A DNA stretch of 57,528 bases from an uncultured Methanobrevibacter sp. (GTDB lineage Archaea; Methanobacteriota; Methanobacteria; Methanobacteriales; Methanobacteriaceae), in NCBI GenBank assembly GCA_902771225.1, contig CACXWH010000002.1, forward strand, positions 1 to 57,528, in the 5' to 3' direction. Shown one piece after another: positions 30,935 to 39,302 of the stretch. The first letter of the stretch is position 1, and each line of letters starts with the position of its first letter. Under the pieces are notes generated by a model. It did no database searches. It was not told the DNA's origin and worked only from the letters and a program-made list of their open reading frames with translations. The translations under genes were made by a program, and so were the position numbers.

Positions 30935-31858
30935 TTAAATAAATATTAGAATAATTAATATTATAAGTGAAATAAAGAATATAACTGTTGCACGAGTAAT
31001 AAAGAACCTTGTTCTATCAACAAAAGCAAATGTTAATCCATAAGATAAAGCTAAAGCAACTAACATTTCAATTAAACCACTAACCCCATGATCCAGTTTT
31101 AATACATGGCCCAATAAGAAAGCCAATAAATAAGAAATAATAACAACTAAAGCAATTGTGACTAAAGGATTGCTTAAAATTGGTTGCAAACGGTCAAACC
31201 AAGAATTTGAATAAGAATTATAATTATATAAATTAGTTTGATAATTTAATGGGTATAAACTCTTTGGTCCATTCCTATTCTTATTAAAGAAAGAAAACCT
31301 GGAATTAGAAGAATTATATCTCTCAACTTCGGGATATAATGTATTTTTATAAACAAAAGAATTTTCATCTCGTCTGCGCATTATATAATCCATATCAGCA
31401 GCATCATAAGTGTATTCAGGATATTCATCTTCAACATATGAAACATCACCGGCAGAAAAATCATTGCTGTCCAAAGTAGTTTGTTGGGAGTTATCCTGAT
31501 ATGTTTTAGCTAATTCCGTTAATTTATCCCTATCAACTAATTTAATATTTTTTCTTAAAGCATAATTAGTAGCTTGATTATCAAAATAAGCAGAAGACAC
31601 AACAGCCACTTTTGAAGCTTTTAAACTCTTAGCTGCATCTTCCATTTCTTTCAATAAATCAATGCCTACTTCGAACTCTTTATCATAATTGTTACATGCC
31701 ATAACTACTCCAAAATCACCCATTGTTGTTGGTAGTACAGCATATATATCAATAACTCTTTGTGACGTTTTAAAGTTCTTGTATACTTTAAAACCAGAAC
31801 CCTCCAAAACTTTAGCTATAAAATTAATCAATTGTGGTTTTTCCAAAATTCCACCCAT
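30935..31858 (-). CDS. Mrr-like restriction-endonuclease-fold protein with C-terminal membrane segments
   Basis: This 307-aa protein combines an N-terminal PD-(D/E)xK/Mrr-like domain with a membrane region. Residues about 8-110 include LEGSGFKVYKNFKTSQRVIDIYAV, then the GVVMACNNYDKE strand and the KVAVVSSAYFDNQA segment. A low-complexity Tyr/Asn/Ser linker spans about 130-215. Three hydrophobic segments follow (about 225-250, 255-275 and 285-307), so the nuclease-like domain probably faces the cytoplasm from the membrane. The usual catalytic D-(x)n-ExK is only partly recognisable (VVMACN where QxK is expected), so it may be a binding domain rather than an active nuclease. No obvious ribosome binding site; no methylase nearby. 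Confidence 0.65.
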   Translation of the reverse strand: MGGILEKPQLINFIAKVLEGSGFKVYKNFKTSQRVIDIYAVLPTTMGDFGVVMACNNYDKEFEVGIDLLKEMEDAAKSLKASKVAVVSSAYFDNQATNYALRKNIKLVDRDKLTELAKTYQDNSQQTTLDSNDFSAGDVSYVEDEYPEYTYDAADMDYIMRRRDENSFVYKNTLYPEVERYNSSNSRFSFFNKNRNGPKSLYPLNYQTNLYNYNSYSNSWFDRLQPILSNPLVTIALVVIISYLLAFLLGHVLKLDHGVSGLIEMLVALALSYGLTFAFVDRTRFFITRATVIFFISLIILIILIFI

Positions 31859-31957
31859 GTATGTTTCAATATTATATATAATTTATAATTGAAATTATTA
31901 TTAAAGTTTATTATTAACATTAAAATTTTAATAATTTAAAAAAAAATAATTAATATT

Positions 31958-32737
31958 ATGAAAGCTTTAATATCTAATGATGATGGAATTAATGCATCCG
32001 GAATATTTGCCGCTAAAAAAGCAGTTGAAAATTTATGTGATACTGTTATAGTCGCACCTAAAACACAACAAAGTGGAATTGGTCATGCATTAACATTATA
32101 TGAACCATTAAGAGTTAGTGAACGGATTTTAAAAGATGGAAGTTTGGGCTATGAAGTTAATGGAACACCAACCGATTCAGTAGTCGTGGGATTGTTTCAA
32201 ATACTTGAAGAAAAACCGGATTTAATGATATCCGGAATTAATACTGGTTTTAATTTAGGACAATCCGAATTAACTACTTCAGGTACTGTTGGTGCTGCAA
32301 TAGAATCGGCTACTTATGGAATACCTACAATAGCCATTTCACAGGAAGTTACAAGAGAAGATGTGAAATTTGAAAGTGAAGAAATAGACGTTGATTTTAA
32401 CTTTGCGGGAAAAATGCTAAATAAGTTAGCTAAAATAGTGCTGAAAAAAGGATTGCCTGATGGAATAGATTTGTTGAATGTGAATGTTCCTGCAAATCCT
32501 GCAGATGATGAATTTGAAGTTGTTAAATTAGGAAAAAGAATGTACAAACCACAAATGGAAAAAAGATTGGATCCAAGAGGTCAGCCCTATTACTGGATAG
32601 GTGGTGAACCTTACAACTCTGATGAAAAAGGAAGTGACTGCTACGAATTAAAAGTTTCACAAAAAACTACAATAACGCCATTAAAAATAGATTTAACTGG
32701 GGATTTAAAAGTATTAAAGGATTATTTAGATATGTGA
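31958..32737 (+). CDS. surE: 5'/3'-nucleotidase SurE
   Basis: The 259-aa protein has the SurE signatures: SNDDGINASG (6-15) with the metal-binding aspartates, APKTQQSGIGHALT, NGTPTDSV, and SGINTGFNLG with the second metal site. It dephosphorylates nucleoside monophosphates and may aid nucleotide salvage or stress survival. Its length is normal for the family. The leader is AT-rich without a clear ribosome binding site. Confidence 0.95.
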   Translation: MKALISNDDGINASGIFAAKKAVENLCDTVIVAPKTQQSGIGHALTLYEPLRVSERILKDGSLGYEVNGTPTDSVVVGLFQILEEKPDLMISGINTGFNLGQSELTTSGTVGAAIESATYGIPTIAISQEVTREDVKFESEEIDVDFNFAGKMLNKLAKIVLKKGLPDGIDLLNVNVPANPADDEFEVVKLGKRMYKPQMEKRLDPRGQPYYWIGGEPYNSDEKGSDCYELKVSQKTTITPLKIDLTGDLKVLKDYLDM

Positions 32738-32833
32738 TAATATTGTTTTGATTGAAAAAAGATGATAAAATAATTATTACATTAAATGTTAAAAAAAGTA
32801 GCTGATGATGGATCCATTATAAAGTGAAATAAA

Positions 32834-32977
32834 TTAAAGATTTAAATCTTTAAGAATCTTTTCACGTTCTTCACGAAGTTCCCTTAAAAGTTTCTCATCA
32901 GTACAGCCATCTTTTTTAAGTTGTGCTATTGTTCTGGTAATAGCTTCCAAATTGCTTTCTAATTGATTAATTGACAT
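32834..32977 (-). CDS. 47-residue charged helical ORF, probably leaderless
   Basis: MSINQLESNLEAITRTIAQL begins a 47-aa protein with coding-like composition. It is rich in Leu, Glu and Lys in a heptad-like pattern with one cysteine (residue 24) and ends KDLNL. It is likely a short coiled coil. There is no Shine-Dalgarno sequence, but a TATATA box at 33001-33006 lies about 27 bases upstream of the ATG, the distance expected for a leaderless archaeal mRNA. It is divergent from the LSm gene and shares its 66-nt promoter region. Function unknown. Confidence 0.65.
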   Translation of the reverse strand: MSINQLESNLEAITRTIAQLKKDGCTDEKLLRELREEREKILKDLNL

Positions 32978-33000
32978 AGTATTATATTAAAACATTAAAG

Positions 33001-33008
33001 TATATAAA
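33001..33008 (-). promoter_or_regulatory. Box A of the leaderless 47-aa ORF
   Basis: On the minus strand the bases read TTTATATA. The distance to the ATG at 32977 fits initiation at the start codon. Confidence 0.5.
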
Positions 33009-33043
33009 TTTAAAAAATAAATTAATTATATAAACCAAATGGA

Positions 33044-33250
33044 ATGAAAAATATGACAGATAAAGACCAAGTAAATAAATTATTTAACCAATTTAAAAAT
33101 AAAAATGTAATCGTTGAATTAAGAGACAATAATCAGGCTGAAGGAAAAGTAATAGCTATTGATAATTATTTAAATATTGTTTTAGAAAATGAGAACGGTA
33201 TTGAAACCTTAAAAGGTGGAAATATAGTTTTTGTTAGTTTAAAAAATTAA
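33044..33250 (+). CDS. LSm/Sm-like RNA-binding protein
   Basis: The 68-aa protein shows the Sm fold. Sm1 includes NKNVIVELRDNNQAEGKVIAIDNYLNIVLENE, and a short Sm2 is GGNIVFVSL. Archaeal LSm proteins form heptameric rings that bind U-rich RNA and take part in RNA processing. A second in-frame ATG at 33053 (MTDKDQ) is an equally good start. It is divergent from the 47-aa ORF and ends 19 nt before the stop of the convergent mmp12 gene. Confidence 0.9.
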   Translation: MKNMTDKDQVNKLFNQFKNKNVIVELRDNNQAEGKVIAIDNYLNIVLENENGIETLKGGNIVFVSLKN

Positions 33251-33269
33251 CACCACCCCAACCATTAAC

Positions 33270-34301
33270 CTAACAATCAAAATCAAAATGACTATCAGAT
33301 AAGTCAACATCAATACCTAATATATTATTTTTACCGTTGTAAACATCATGGGCAATTTGAGCTGCTCCGATTGCTCCGGATTCTTTAGAAATAACTTTTA
33401 GTTCATATTTATTTTTAAAGTATTTATTTATTTCATTTTCAAAGTTAAATGGTTCTGTTGCACTGCCTATAGAACCTGTAAGAACAATACCTTCAATTTC
33501 ATTTTCACAGACTACAGCCAATCCTGCTATTTCCATTGCAACAGTCATTATTAAAGTGTCTATTGATAATTTTGCTTTTTCGTCCCCATTCCTATAGTTT
33601 TCGAGAAGCTGGTCTTTCATGTCTGCCACTTTTCCACCTATGTCAGCAATTTTTATTGCACCTGCATGTGAAAAGCATTCATTAGCTGTTTTTCTACCTT
33701 CATCAATGTCACGTATCATTTCTAAATCTATTGGTCCGTGAACAATTCCCATTGCACCTATACATGCATCAATTGCTCCTTTAATTTTAGAATCTTCAAG
33801 CAATATGTTAACACTATTAGATGATATATCTGCTACGATAAAATTTTGCCAATTTGTTTCTTTTATTGCATTATATGAAATACTCACCTTCTCAGGACTA
33901 GCCTGATGGGAGTAAGCTGCATTAAATAAATCGTTTAGTGAAGTAGAATTCTTGTGAAGACCAGGTATCATGATACTTGGAATATTTGAATTTTCCAATT
34001 CTGAAAATACGGAGGTTCCGCCACCGGTAACTTTACCTGCACCGCCGATAGATAAAATTCCCCTATCTTCAACTTTGTCAATAGGTAAAATATCACTGAT
34101 ACCATCACCCATTGCATAAGTGATAGCCATTAATTTAACAGAATCCAAATCACATCTTTTAGATAATTCTTCAATAGCTGAAACTTTACCGTTTTTAGAA
34201 TCTTCACGACCTATTTTAAAAATATCCAAAATTTTTTCATCATCATCCATCAAACAAAAAGAAATACCTGTAGTGCCGTGATCCATTCCGATAAAAACCA
34301 T
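33270..34301 (-). CDS. Methanogenesis marker protein 12 (ASKHA ATPase fold)
   Basis: The 343-aa protein begins VFIGMDHGTTGISFCLMDDD, an ASKHA phosphate-1 motif, and continues with SIGGAGKVTGGGTSVFSEL, VADISSNSVNILLED and TGSIGSATEP. This pattern matches the methanogenesis marker 12 family, a sugar/butyrate-kinase-like group found in methanogens. The biochemical role is not settled; an ATPase supporting methyl-coenzyme M reductase activation or cofactor assembly has been considered for marker proteins in general. It has its own ribosome binding site (GAGGAG) and lies just after the ilvC terminator. Confidence 0.85.
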   Translation of the reverse strand: MVFIGMDHGTTGISFCLMDDDEKILDIFKIGREDSKNGKVSAIEELSKRCDLDSVKLMAITYAMGDGISDILPIDKVEDRGILSIGGAGKVTGGGTSVFSELENSNIPSIMIPGLHKNSTSLNDLFNAAYSHQASPEKVSISYNAIKETNWQNFIVADISSNSVNILLEDSKIKGAIDACIGAMGIVHGPIDLEMIRDIDEGRKTANECFSHAGAIKIADIGGKVADMKDQLLENYRNGDEKAKLSIDTLIMTVAMEIAGLAVVCENEIEGIVLTGSIGSATEPFNFENEINKYFKNKYELKVISKESGAIGAAQIAHDVYNGKNNILGIDVDLSDSHFDFDC

Positions 34302-34319
34302 GCCAAACTCCTCAAGTAT

Positions 34320-34369
34320 TAAAAAGTAAAAAAAGTAAAAAAATTAAAAGATGAATTTAATCATCTTTT
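34320..34369 (-). terminator. Hairpin terminator of ilvC
   Basis: On the minus strand AAAAGATGA-TTAAAT-TCATCTTTT forms a perfect 9-bp stem (34369-34361 with 34354-34346). It begins in the last sense codons and has the stop codon in its loop. T-tracts follow. Confidence 0.65.
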
Positions 34370-35349
34370 TCTAATCCACAAGCTTTTCTTAATCTGGTAC
34401 CGACAACTTCAATTTCCAATTTCTCTTCAGCTGCTCTCATTTCTTTTAAGTTAGCACCATCAGTAGCGTTTTCATCAGCCCATTGTTTTTTAAAGGTTCC
34501 ATCTTGGATTTCTGTTAAAACTTGTTTCATACCGTCTTTTGCTTCTTGAGTAATAATCCTTTTTCCTCTGGTTAAACCACCAAATTCAGCAGTATTACTT
34601 ACATCATGCCACATTCCTTTGAAACCTTTTTCATAGATTAAATCAACGATGAGTTTTACTTCGTGACAGGTTTCAAAGTAAGCGATTTCAGGTTGATAGC
34701 CTGCTTCAACCAAAGTAGTGAATCCTGCATTAATCAATTCAGTGATTCCTCCACACAATACAGTTTGTTCACCGAATAAATCAGTTTCAGTTTCTTCTTT
34801 GAAAGTGGTTTCTAAAACTCCGGCTTTAGTTAAACCACATGCTTTTGCCATACCTAATGCTAATTGCATAGCATCACCAGTAGCATCTCTTTCAACTGCT
34901 ACTAAACCAGGAATACCGAATCCTTCTTCGTAAGTTCTTCTTACCATGGATCCTGGTCCTTTTGGTGCAAACATGACAATATTTACATCTTCAGCAGGGT
35001 CAATTAAGCCAAAGTGAATGTTGTATCCATGTGAAAATGAAATAGTGTTTCCACTTTCAACATAAGGTGCAATCTGTTCGTTATATACTTTTTCTTGAAT
35101 TTCGTCAGGAAGTAAAATATGGATAATATCTGCTTCCTTAGCTGCATCTTCAATAGTTTTTACAGTCATTCCATCTTCTTTTACTAAATTCCAAGAACTA
35201 CCATTTTCACGAACACCAACAATTACATTGGCACCACTATCAGCCATGTTTCTTGATTGTGCTCTACCTTGTGAACCATAACCGATTACAGCGATGGTTT
35301 TTCCTTCAAGTGCATCAGTATTTACATCTGCATCATAATACATTTTCAT
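34357..35349 (-). CDS. ilvC: Ketol-acid reductoisomerase
   Basis: The 330-aa class I enzyme has a Rossmann motif GYGSQGRAQ (about 23-31). The [10 protein letters not shown] and [21 protein letters not shown] regions follow. The metal-binding C-terminal knotted domain (about 183-330) includes [12 protein letters not shown] and [18 protein letters not shown]. It uses NADPH to rearrange and reduce acetolactate or acetohydroxybutyrate in valine and isoleucine synthesis. Ribosome binding site AGGAG. In many methanogens it neighbours ilvBN; here it is about 4 kb away and separated by a surface-protein gene. Confidence 0.97.
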   Translation of the reverse strand: MKMYYDADVNTDALEGKTIAVIGYGSQGRAQSRNMADSGANVIVGVRENGSSWNLVKEDGMTVKTIEDAAKEADIIHILLPDEIQEKVYNEQIAPYVESGNTISFSHGYNIHFGLIDPAEDVNIVMFAPKGPGSMVRRTYEEGFGIPGLVAVERDATGDAMQLALGMAKACGLTKAGVLETTFKEETETDLFGEQTVLCGGITELINAGFTTLVEAGYQPEIAYFETCHEVKLIVDLIYEKGFKGMWHDVSNTAEFGGLTRGKRIITQEAKDGMKQVLTEIQDGTFKKQWADENATDGANLKEMRAAEEKLEIEVVGTRLRKACGLEKDD

Positions 35350-35663
35350 TTTAAAACGTCTCCTATAAAAAAATATTCGATAAAATTTATCAATTAATAA
35401 TATGCCTTTTAATATTATAAATAACTAACTAGTTTAAAATTAGATTATAACACACAAAATAATTGGATTATTTTTCTAAATAATATTTAATTTAATAGCC
35501 GCAAATATTAATTAAATAATATAATAATTCATAAAAGAAACATTGAAATGGTTAACTTTTTTTAAGATAATTTAAATATATAATAACTGTAATGTTATTT
35601 TTAGACATTACTATGGATCTATAGTGGAAATAATTAATATAAATCTAAAATTAGGAGACTTTT
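35350..35663. other. Divergent intergenic region between ilvC and the surface protein gene
   Basis: This 314-nt AT-rich region holds two promoters and no ORF. For the plus gene, TTAAATATATAAT near 35570-35582 is a box A candidate. An inverted repeat GTAATGT-(9 nt)-ACATTAC at 35589-35611 falls near the expected start of transcription. It is followed by a near-palindrome CTATGGATCTATAG and the ribosome binding site AGGAGA. The repeat could be an operator or a leader hairpin. Confidence 0.4.
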
Positions 35664-37250
35664 ATGAAACATGGTGTTATCATGGTTGTTTCATTAATTT
35701 TAGTATTATGTTTAATGGGTGTTGTTTCAGCTAATGATGACATAGCCCTAAATTACGGCAATGCCCAATTAGAAATAAATGAAGGAGATATTCAAATGGA
35801 ATCAATTGAAAATAATTTAGAATATGATTATTCTAATTTTAACGAAGAAATTGATTATAATTCCAATTGCAATATCAACAAAGATAATTTAGATGACGGA
35901 AATGACTTTGAATATCTGAGTTCAAGTGATTCGGATAATTTAGAAATTCCAAATAAATTAGAAATATTTAATTCAAATGATTTAAACAATCAAATAACCC
36001 TAAACAAATTTGATATAAGCAAATCAAATGATTTAAACAATCAAATAACCCTAAACAAATTTGATATAAGCAAATCAAATGATTTAAACAATTTATTTTT
36101 AAATTCAGAATATATTAAAATTAATGATGAAACCACTACAAATATTTTAAATAAAAATTCTTCTAATGGATATATAACTTATAATGATGCTAATCTTTTG
36201 AGTTTACCTTTAATTGAATTAGATTTAAACTACGAATCTATTATGGTTAATTTTGAAGAAGTAAACAGACTTGAAAATATACTATTTTCTGGTAATGCTG
36301 GTCTAAATACCGTTAATCTTTGGAACGAAACTTCTTTGATTAATGGACTTTCAAGTAACGATAAAAATGCTACTTTAATTAAAAGACCTCTTTTAACTGG
36401 ATTTATAAGTAATAAAACAATTTATAATAATTATCCACAAAAAGATTTACCTCTTGAATATACCACAAATAATATATTAGGTGTTTCAAGGGACTTTGAT
36501 GACGATGCATTTATTTGGTACAATCAAAATCCAGATGAAAAGGCGTTGATCACTGTTGATATGGTAAATAAGTCTACGGATGAAACTCTAGATTTAAGCC
36601 TTAATGAAGATTTAAATTCACCATACCAAATTGGTGTTGATGCAAGTTTAAAAGCTCTAGACTATTTCAAAAGTCAAGGTATTAATATTCAAAAAGGTTA
36701 TCCATATCTATATGTTTTAACCTCTGCAGGTTATGTGAGAATCAATAATTCAAGTACTTATGAAGCCATAAATGGAATTTCAGATGTGTTTGGATTGGAA
36801 TTGAACAAAAATATATTTGCTATACAAAATCCATTATGGAAGGATTTAGTATTTTATTATTTATGGGTAAACAGCACTAATATTGAAGATACACTGTCCT
36901 ATGGTCTAAAATATGATATGAAGTTATCTCAATTAGTAGAATCTGATGAAGTAAAAAAACAAGGAGACTGTATTTTTTATATGCTAATCCCGCATGAAAA
37001 ATATTATCCCGAACAGAATTATTATTTAACTGGTAAACATTTAGTTATTAATAACTTTTTAAATGAAACCAATGTTAATTCAACCAATAAGACAACCAAC
37101 AGTACTAATTCAAGTATTGAAAAGAATGTAGATAATATTGTTAAAAATTCAGTGTCTTTTAAAGGGAATCCTTATAATTTACTTTATGCAATAGTTGCAA
37201 TAGCAATTTTAGCCATATTATTTAGTGTTGTTCACAGAAAACGAGATTAA
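35664..37250 (+). CDS. Secreted, C-terminally anchored surface protein of unknown function
   Basis: This 528-aa protein has a signal peptide (MKHGVIMVVSLILVLCLMGVVSA) and then a long acidic, Asn/Asp-rich low-complexity region (25-165). That region contains a 17-residue repeat, SNDLNNQITLNKFDISK, in two perfect copies plus a partial third. Residues about 270-460 look globular, with aromatic-rich strands such as FDDDAFIWYNQNPDE and GYPYLYVLTSAGYVRI. A Thr/Ser/Asn linker, a membrane helix (about 504-522) and a basic tail HRKRD end the protein, so most of it should lie outside the cell. I recognise no domain. Ribosome binding site AGGAGA; a strong hairpin follows. Confidence 0.8.
   Translation: MKHGVIMVVSLILVLCLMGVVSANDDIALNYGNAQLEINEGDIQMESIENNLEYDYSNFNEEIDYNSNCNINKDNLDDGNDFEYLSSSDSDNLEIPNKLEIFNSNDLNNQITLNKFDISKSNDLNNQITLNKFDISKSNDLNNLFLNSEYIKINDETTTNILNKNSSNGYITYNDANLLSLPLIELDLNYESIMVNFEEVNRLENILFSGNAGLNTVNLWNETSLINGLSSNDKNATLIKRPLLTGFISNKTIYNNYPQKDLPLEYTTNNILGVSRDFDDDAFIWYNQNPDEKALITVDMVNKSTDETLDLSLNEDLNSPYQIGVDASLKALDYFKSQGINIQKGYPYLYVLTSAGYVRINNSSTYEAINGISDVFGLELNKNIFAIQNPLWKDLVFYYLWVNSTNIEDTLSYGLKYDMKLSQLVESDEVKKQGDCIFYMLIPHEKYYPEQNYYLTGKHLVINNFLNETNVNSTNKTTNSTNSSIEKNVDNIVKNSVSFKGNPYNLLYAIVAIAILAILFSVVHRKRD
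35973..36092 (+). repeat. 51-bp perfect tandem repeat in the surface protein gene
   Basis: The word tcaaatgatttaaacaa occurs at 35973, 36024 and 36075, each 51 nt apart. Two complete units are identical and a third is partial. Because 51 is 17 codons the frame is preserved. Perfect identity suggests recent slippage or unequal recombination. Confidence 0.9.
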
Positions 37251-37253
37251 ATT

Positions 37254-37291
37254 ATATTTCACATTTTATGTGAAATATTCTTACTTTTTTT
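37254..37291 (+). terminator. Strong hairpin terminator of the surface protein gene
   Basis: ATATTTCACAT-TTT-ATGTGAAATAT is a perfect 11-bp stem (37254-37264 with 37268-37278) followed by a seven-T run at 37285-37291. It starts 4 nt after the stop codon. Confidence 0.75.
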
Positions 37292-37343
37292 GAGTCTTTA
37301 AAATTTTATATATTTAAAATAATAAAAATTATAAATGATTTAA

Positions 37344-37769
37344 ATGAATACGAATTTTTTACGATTTTTAACCGTGAATTTTATAACATCTTTAATTATA
37401 ACATATGCAGCCTGTTTTACATTAGCAACGATAGGGCTTAATGATGTTTTAGTTATAGGAAATTTATTTGGATTATACTTTTTAGTAATATACGGGCAAA
37501 ATATAGCTGTAGAAGAAGGATATATTGAAAATAATAAGGAAAGAGGAATATTTACTCTTTGTCATATAATTATATTTGATATAATCTTTATTATTCTAAT
37601 GCCGATATTATTTAATTATAACCTCTTTTTGCCTGGAGATTACATAAATTTTGCATTTAATGGCTTTGAATTTAAATTTATGTTAAATTCATTCTTTTAT
37701 ATGTTTATTTTTGCCATTGTCATAATTATTTTTAATTATATACTGTATAAAGCAGAACTTATTAAATAG
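37344..37769 (+). CDS. Small membrane protein of unknown function
   Basis: This 141-aa hydrophobic protein has four predicted membrane helices (about 8-30, 33-52, 68-92 and 110-136). A short charged loop IAVEEGYIENNKERG (about 53-67) lies in between. No known family is recognised. It has no ribosome binding site of note. Its 3' end overlaps by 8 nt the 3' end of the convergent ogt gene. Confidence 0.7.
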   Translation: MNTNFLRFLTVNFITSLIITYAACFTLATIGLNDVLVIGNLFGLYFLVIYGQNIAVEEGYIENNKERGIFTLCHIIIFDIIFIILMPILFNYNLFLPGDYINFAFNGFEFKFMLNSFFYMFIFAIVIIIFNYILYKAELIK

Positions 37770-38259
37770 CATTTTCATGCTTTAAAAGAAATATTTTTTT
37801 ATCCAAACCCGCAGCATAACCGGTTAATTTTCCGTTTGATGCGATGACTCTATGGCAAGGAATGATAATTGAAAGTGGATTGTGTCCAACTGCTCCCCCA
37901 ATAGCCTGAGCAGACATTCGTTCAATGCCTCGTTTTTTTGCTATTTTTGATGCGATATCCTTGTATGTGGTGGTTTCACCATATGGAATCTCACAAAGAA
38001 TTTTCCATACTTCACGCCTGAAGCTTGTGCCTTTAGGTGCTAAATCCAATTCATTAATTAAAGGTTTTTCACCATCAAAATATCTATCAAGCCAATCTTT
38101 CGTTTTGGATAGAATATCATCTTCTTTTTCAACAAGGTCTCCGGATATGTTATCTAAATAATATTTTTGTCCTTCAAACCATGCTCCGATTAGCTTTTCA
38201 TTTTCACAAACAAGTAAAATATCTCCCAATGGGGAAATATAGTTTAATGTATTTATCAT
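37762..38259 (-). CDS. ogt: Methylated-DNA--protein-cysteine methyltransferase
   Basis: The 165-aa protein contains the active-site motif IIPCHRVI with the acceptor cysteine, the helix-turn-helix RMSAQAIGGAVGHNP and the C-terminal GYAAGLDKK. It removes methyl groups from O6-methylguanine by irreversible transfer to the cysteine. The ATG at 38259 (MINTLNYISP) matches the family start better than the longer frame from 38298. No Shine-Dalgarno precedes it; a T-tract, probably the end of the carbonic anhydrase terminator, is only three bases upstream, so expression may depend on read-through. Confidence 0.93.
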   Translation of the reverse strand: MINTLNYISPLGDILLVCENEKLIGAWFEGQKYYLDNISGDLVEKEDDILSKTKDWLDRYFDGEKPLINELDLAPKGTSFRREVWKILCEIPYGETTTYKDIASKIAKKRGIERMSAQAIGGAVGHNPLSIIIPCHRVIASNGKLTGYAAGLDKKIFLLKHENAI

Positions 38260-38261
38260 TT

Positions 38262-38301
38262 TAAAAAAAAATAAGAGAAATAGATGATTAGTAACCATCT
38301 A
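38262..38301 (-). terminator. Hairpin and T-tract after the carbonic anhydrase gene
   Basis: On the minus strand TAGATG and CATCTA (38301-38296 with 38286-38281) form a 6-bp stem with the stop codon in the 9-nt loop. T-rich sequence including a nine-T run follows, ending three bases before the ogt ATG. Confidence 0.45.
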
Positions 38302-38815
38302 CTAAAACTTTCAATTCACCGGTTACAATATCAATTATTAAACCATGTACAGGTACATCAGGAATTAATGGGTGGTTTTTGATTTTTTCTACAACATCTT
38401 TAACATTTTGTTCTTCAGATTCGAACCCGCCAATCCACTGAGCTAAATCATATTGAGCAATATCTTCTTCTTTAATGCCTCTTTGAAGCATTTTTTCTTT
38501 TAAAGCTTCAGCGTCAGCACCGGCCATACCACATTCAGTGTGACCAACAACCATCACTTCTTCAGCTCCAAGATTATATAATGCTGCGCCAATTGATCTT
38601 ATTGCATCCTCACCGACAATTGAGTTACCGGCATTTCTAACGATTTTTGCATCTCCTCTTTTTAAACCTAATGCAGGTTCAAAAAAATCAATTAATCTAC
38701 AATCCATACAGGTTAAAATAGCTAATTTTTTAGCTGCATGGTGTGACATTTCAGTGCCTTCAAAGTTTTCTACAAATTCCTTATTGTCTTTTAATACATT
38801 TTCCAAAATTGTCAT
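38288..38815 (-). CDS. Beta-class carbonic anhydrase (Cab type)
   Basis: This 175-aa protein has the zinc ligands and catalytic dyad of archaeal Cab: CMDCR (C36, D38, R40) and GHTECGMAG (H92, C95). It interconverts CO2 and bicarbonate in the cytoplasm. The ATG at 38815 has GGGGAG upstream; the longer frame overlaps ilvN and is rejected. It starts one base after the ilvN stop codon, in the same unit as ilvB and ilvN. That fits either CO2 supply to methanogenesis and carboxylases or handling of CO2 released by acetolactate synthase; the link is inferred. Confidence 0.93.
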   Translation of the reverse strand: MTILENVLKDNKEFVENFEGTEMSHHAAKKLAILTCMDCRLIDFFEPALGLKRGDAKIVRNAGNSIVGEDAIRSIGAALYNLGAEEVMVVGHTECGMAGADAEALKEKMLQRGIKEEDIAQYDLAQWIGGFESEEQNVKDVVEKIKNHPLIPDVPVHGLIIDIVTGELKVLVDGY

Positions 38816-38816
38816 T

Positions 38817-39302
38817 TTAAACTCCCCTTGCCATTGCGGTAAGACCAGTTCTTGAAATCTTTTTGATTCCATTAGTTTTTAATAAAGATATAAATGCATT
38901 ATTCTTTTCAATATCTCCAGTTATTTCTACTATTAATGTTTCTTCAGTAACATCAACAATTTTTGCTCTGAAAATATTAACATATTGAATTATTTCAGCT
39001 CGTGCTTTTTCATTAGGAATATTAACCTTTATAAGACATAATTCCCTTTTAACTGCATTTTTAGTAATATCTTTAATCTTGATAACATCAACTAATTTAT
39101 TTAGTTGCTTTGTAACTTGTTCTAATACAGCATCTTCGGCTTTAACAGTGATTATCATTCTTGCAAGACCATCAACTTCTGATTCGCCTACAGTAATACT
39201 GTCAATATTAAAATCTCTTCTTGTGAATAATCCAGAAACTTTTTGTAAAACTCCAGGTTTATTTTCTACTAGTGTACTTATAACATGATATTTAACATCC
39301 AT
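38817..39302 (-). CDS. ilvN: Acetolactate synthase regulatory subunit
   Basis: The 161-aa protein starts with the ACT domain (residues 1-78, [28 protein letters not shown] region, with the NKPGVL loop). The C-terminal domain specific to IlvN/IlvH ([10 protein letters not shown] onward) follows. It stimulates the catalytic subunit and confers valine feedback inhibition. The start codon follows the ilvB stop directly (39302 and 39303), so translation is coupled. Confidence 0.96.
   Translation of the reverse strand: MDVKYHVISTLVENKPGVLQKVSGLFTRRDFNIDSITVGESEVDGLARMIITVKAEDAVLEQVTKQLNKLVDVIKIKDITKNAVKRELCLIKVNIPNEKARAEIIQYVNIFRAKIVDVTEETLIVEITGDIEKNNAFISLLKTNGIKKISRTGLTAMARGV

Noticed and set aside
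38816-38872. Longer carbonic anhydrase start inside ilvN.
   Set aside because: The internal ATG at 38815 has GGGGAG upstream and gives the normal family N-terminus.
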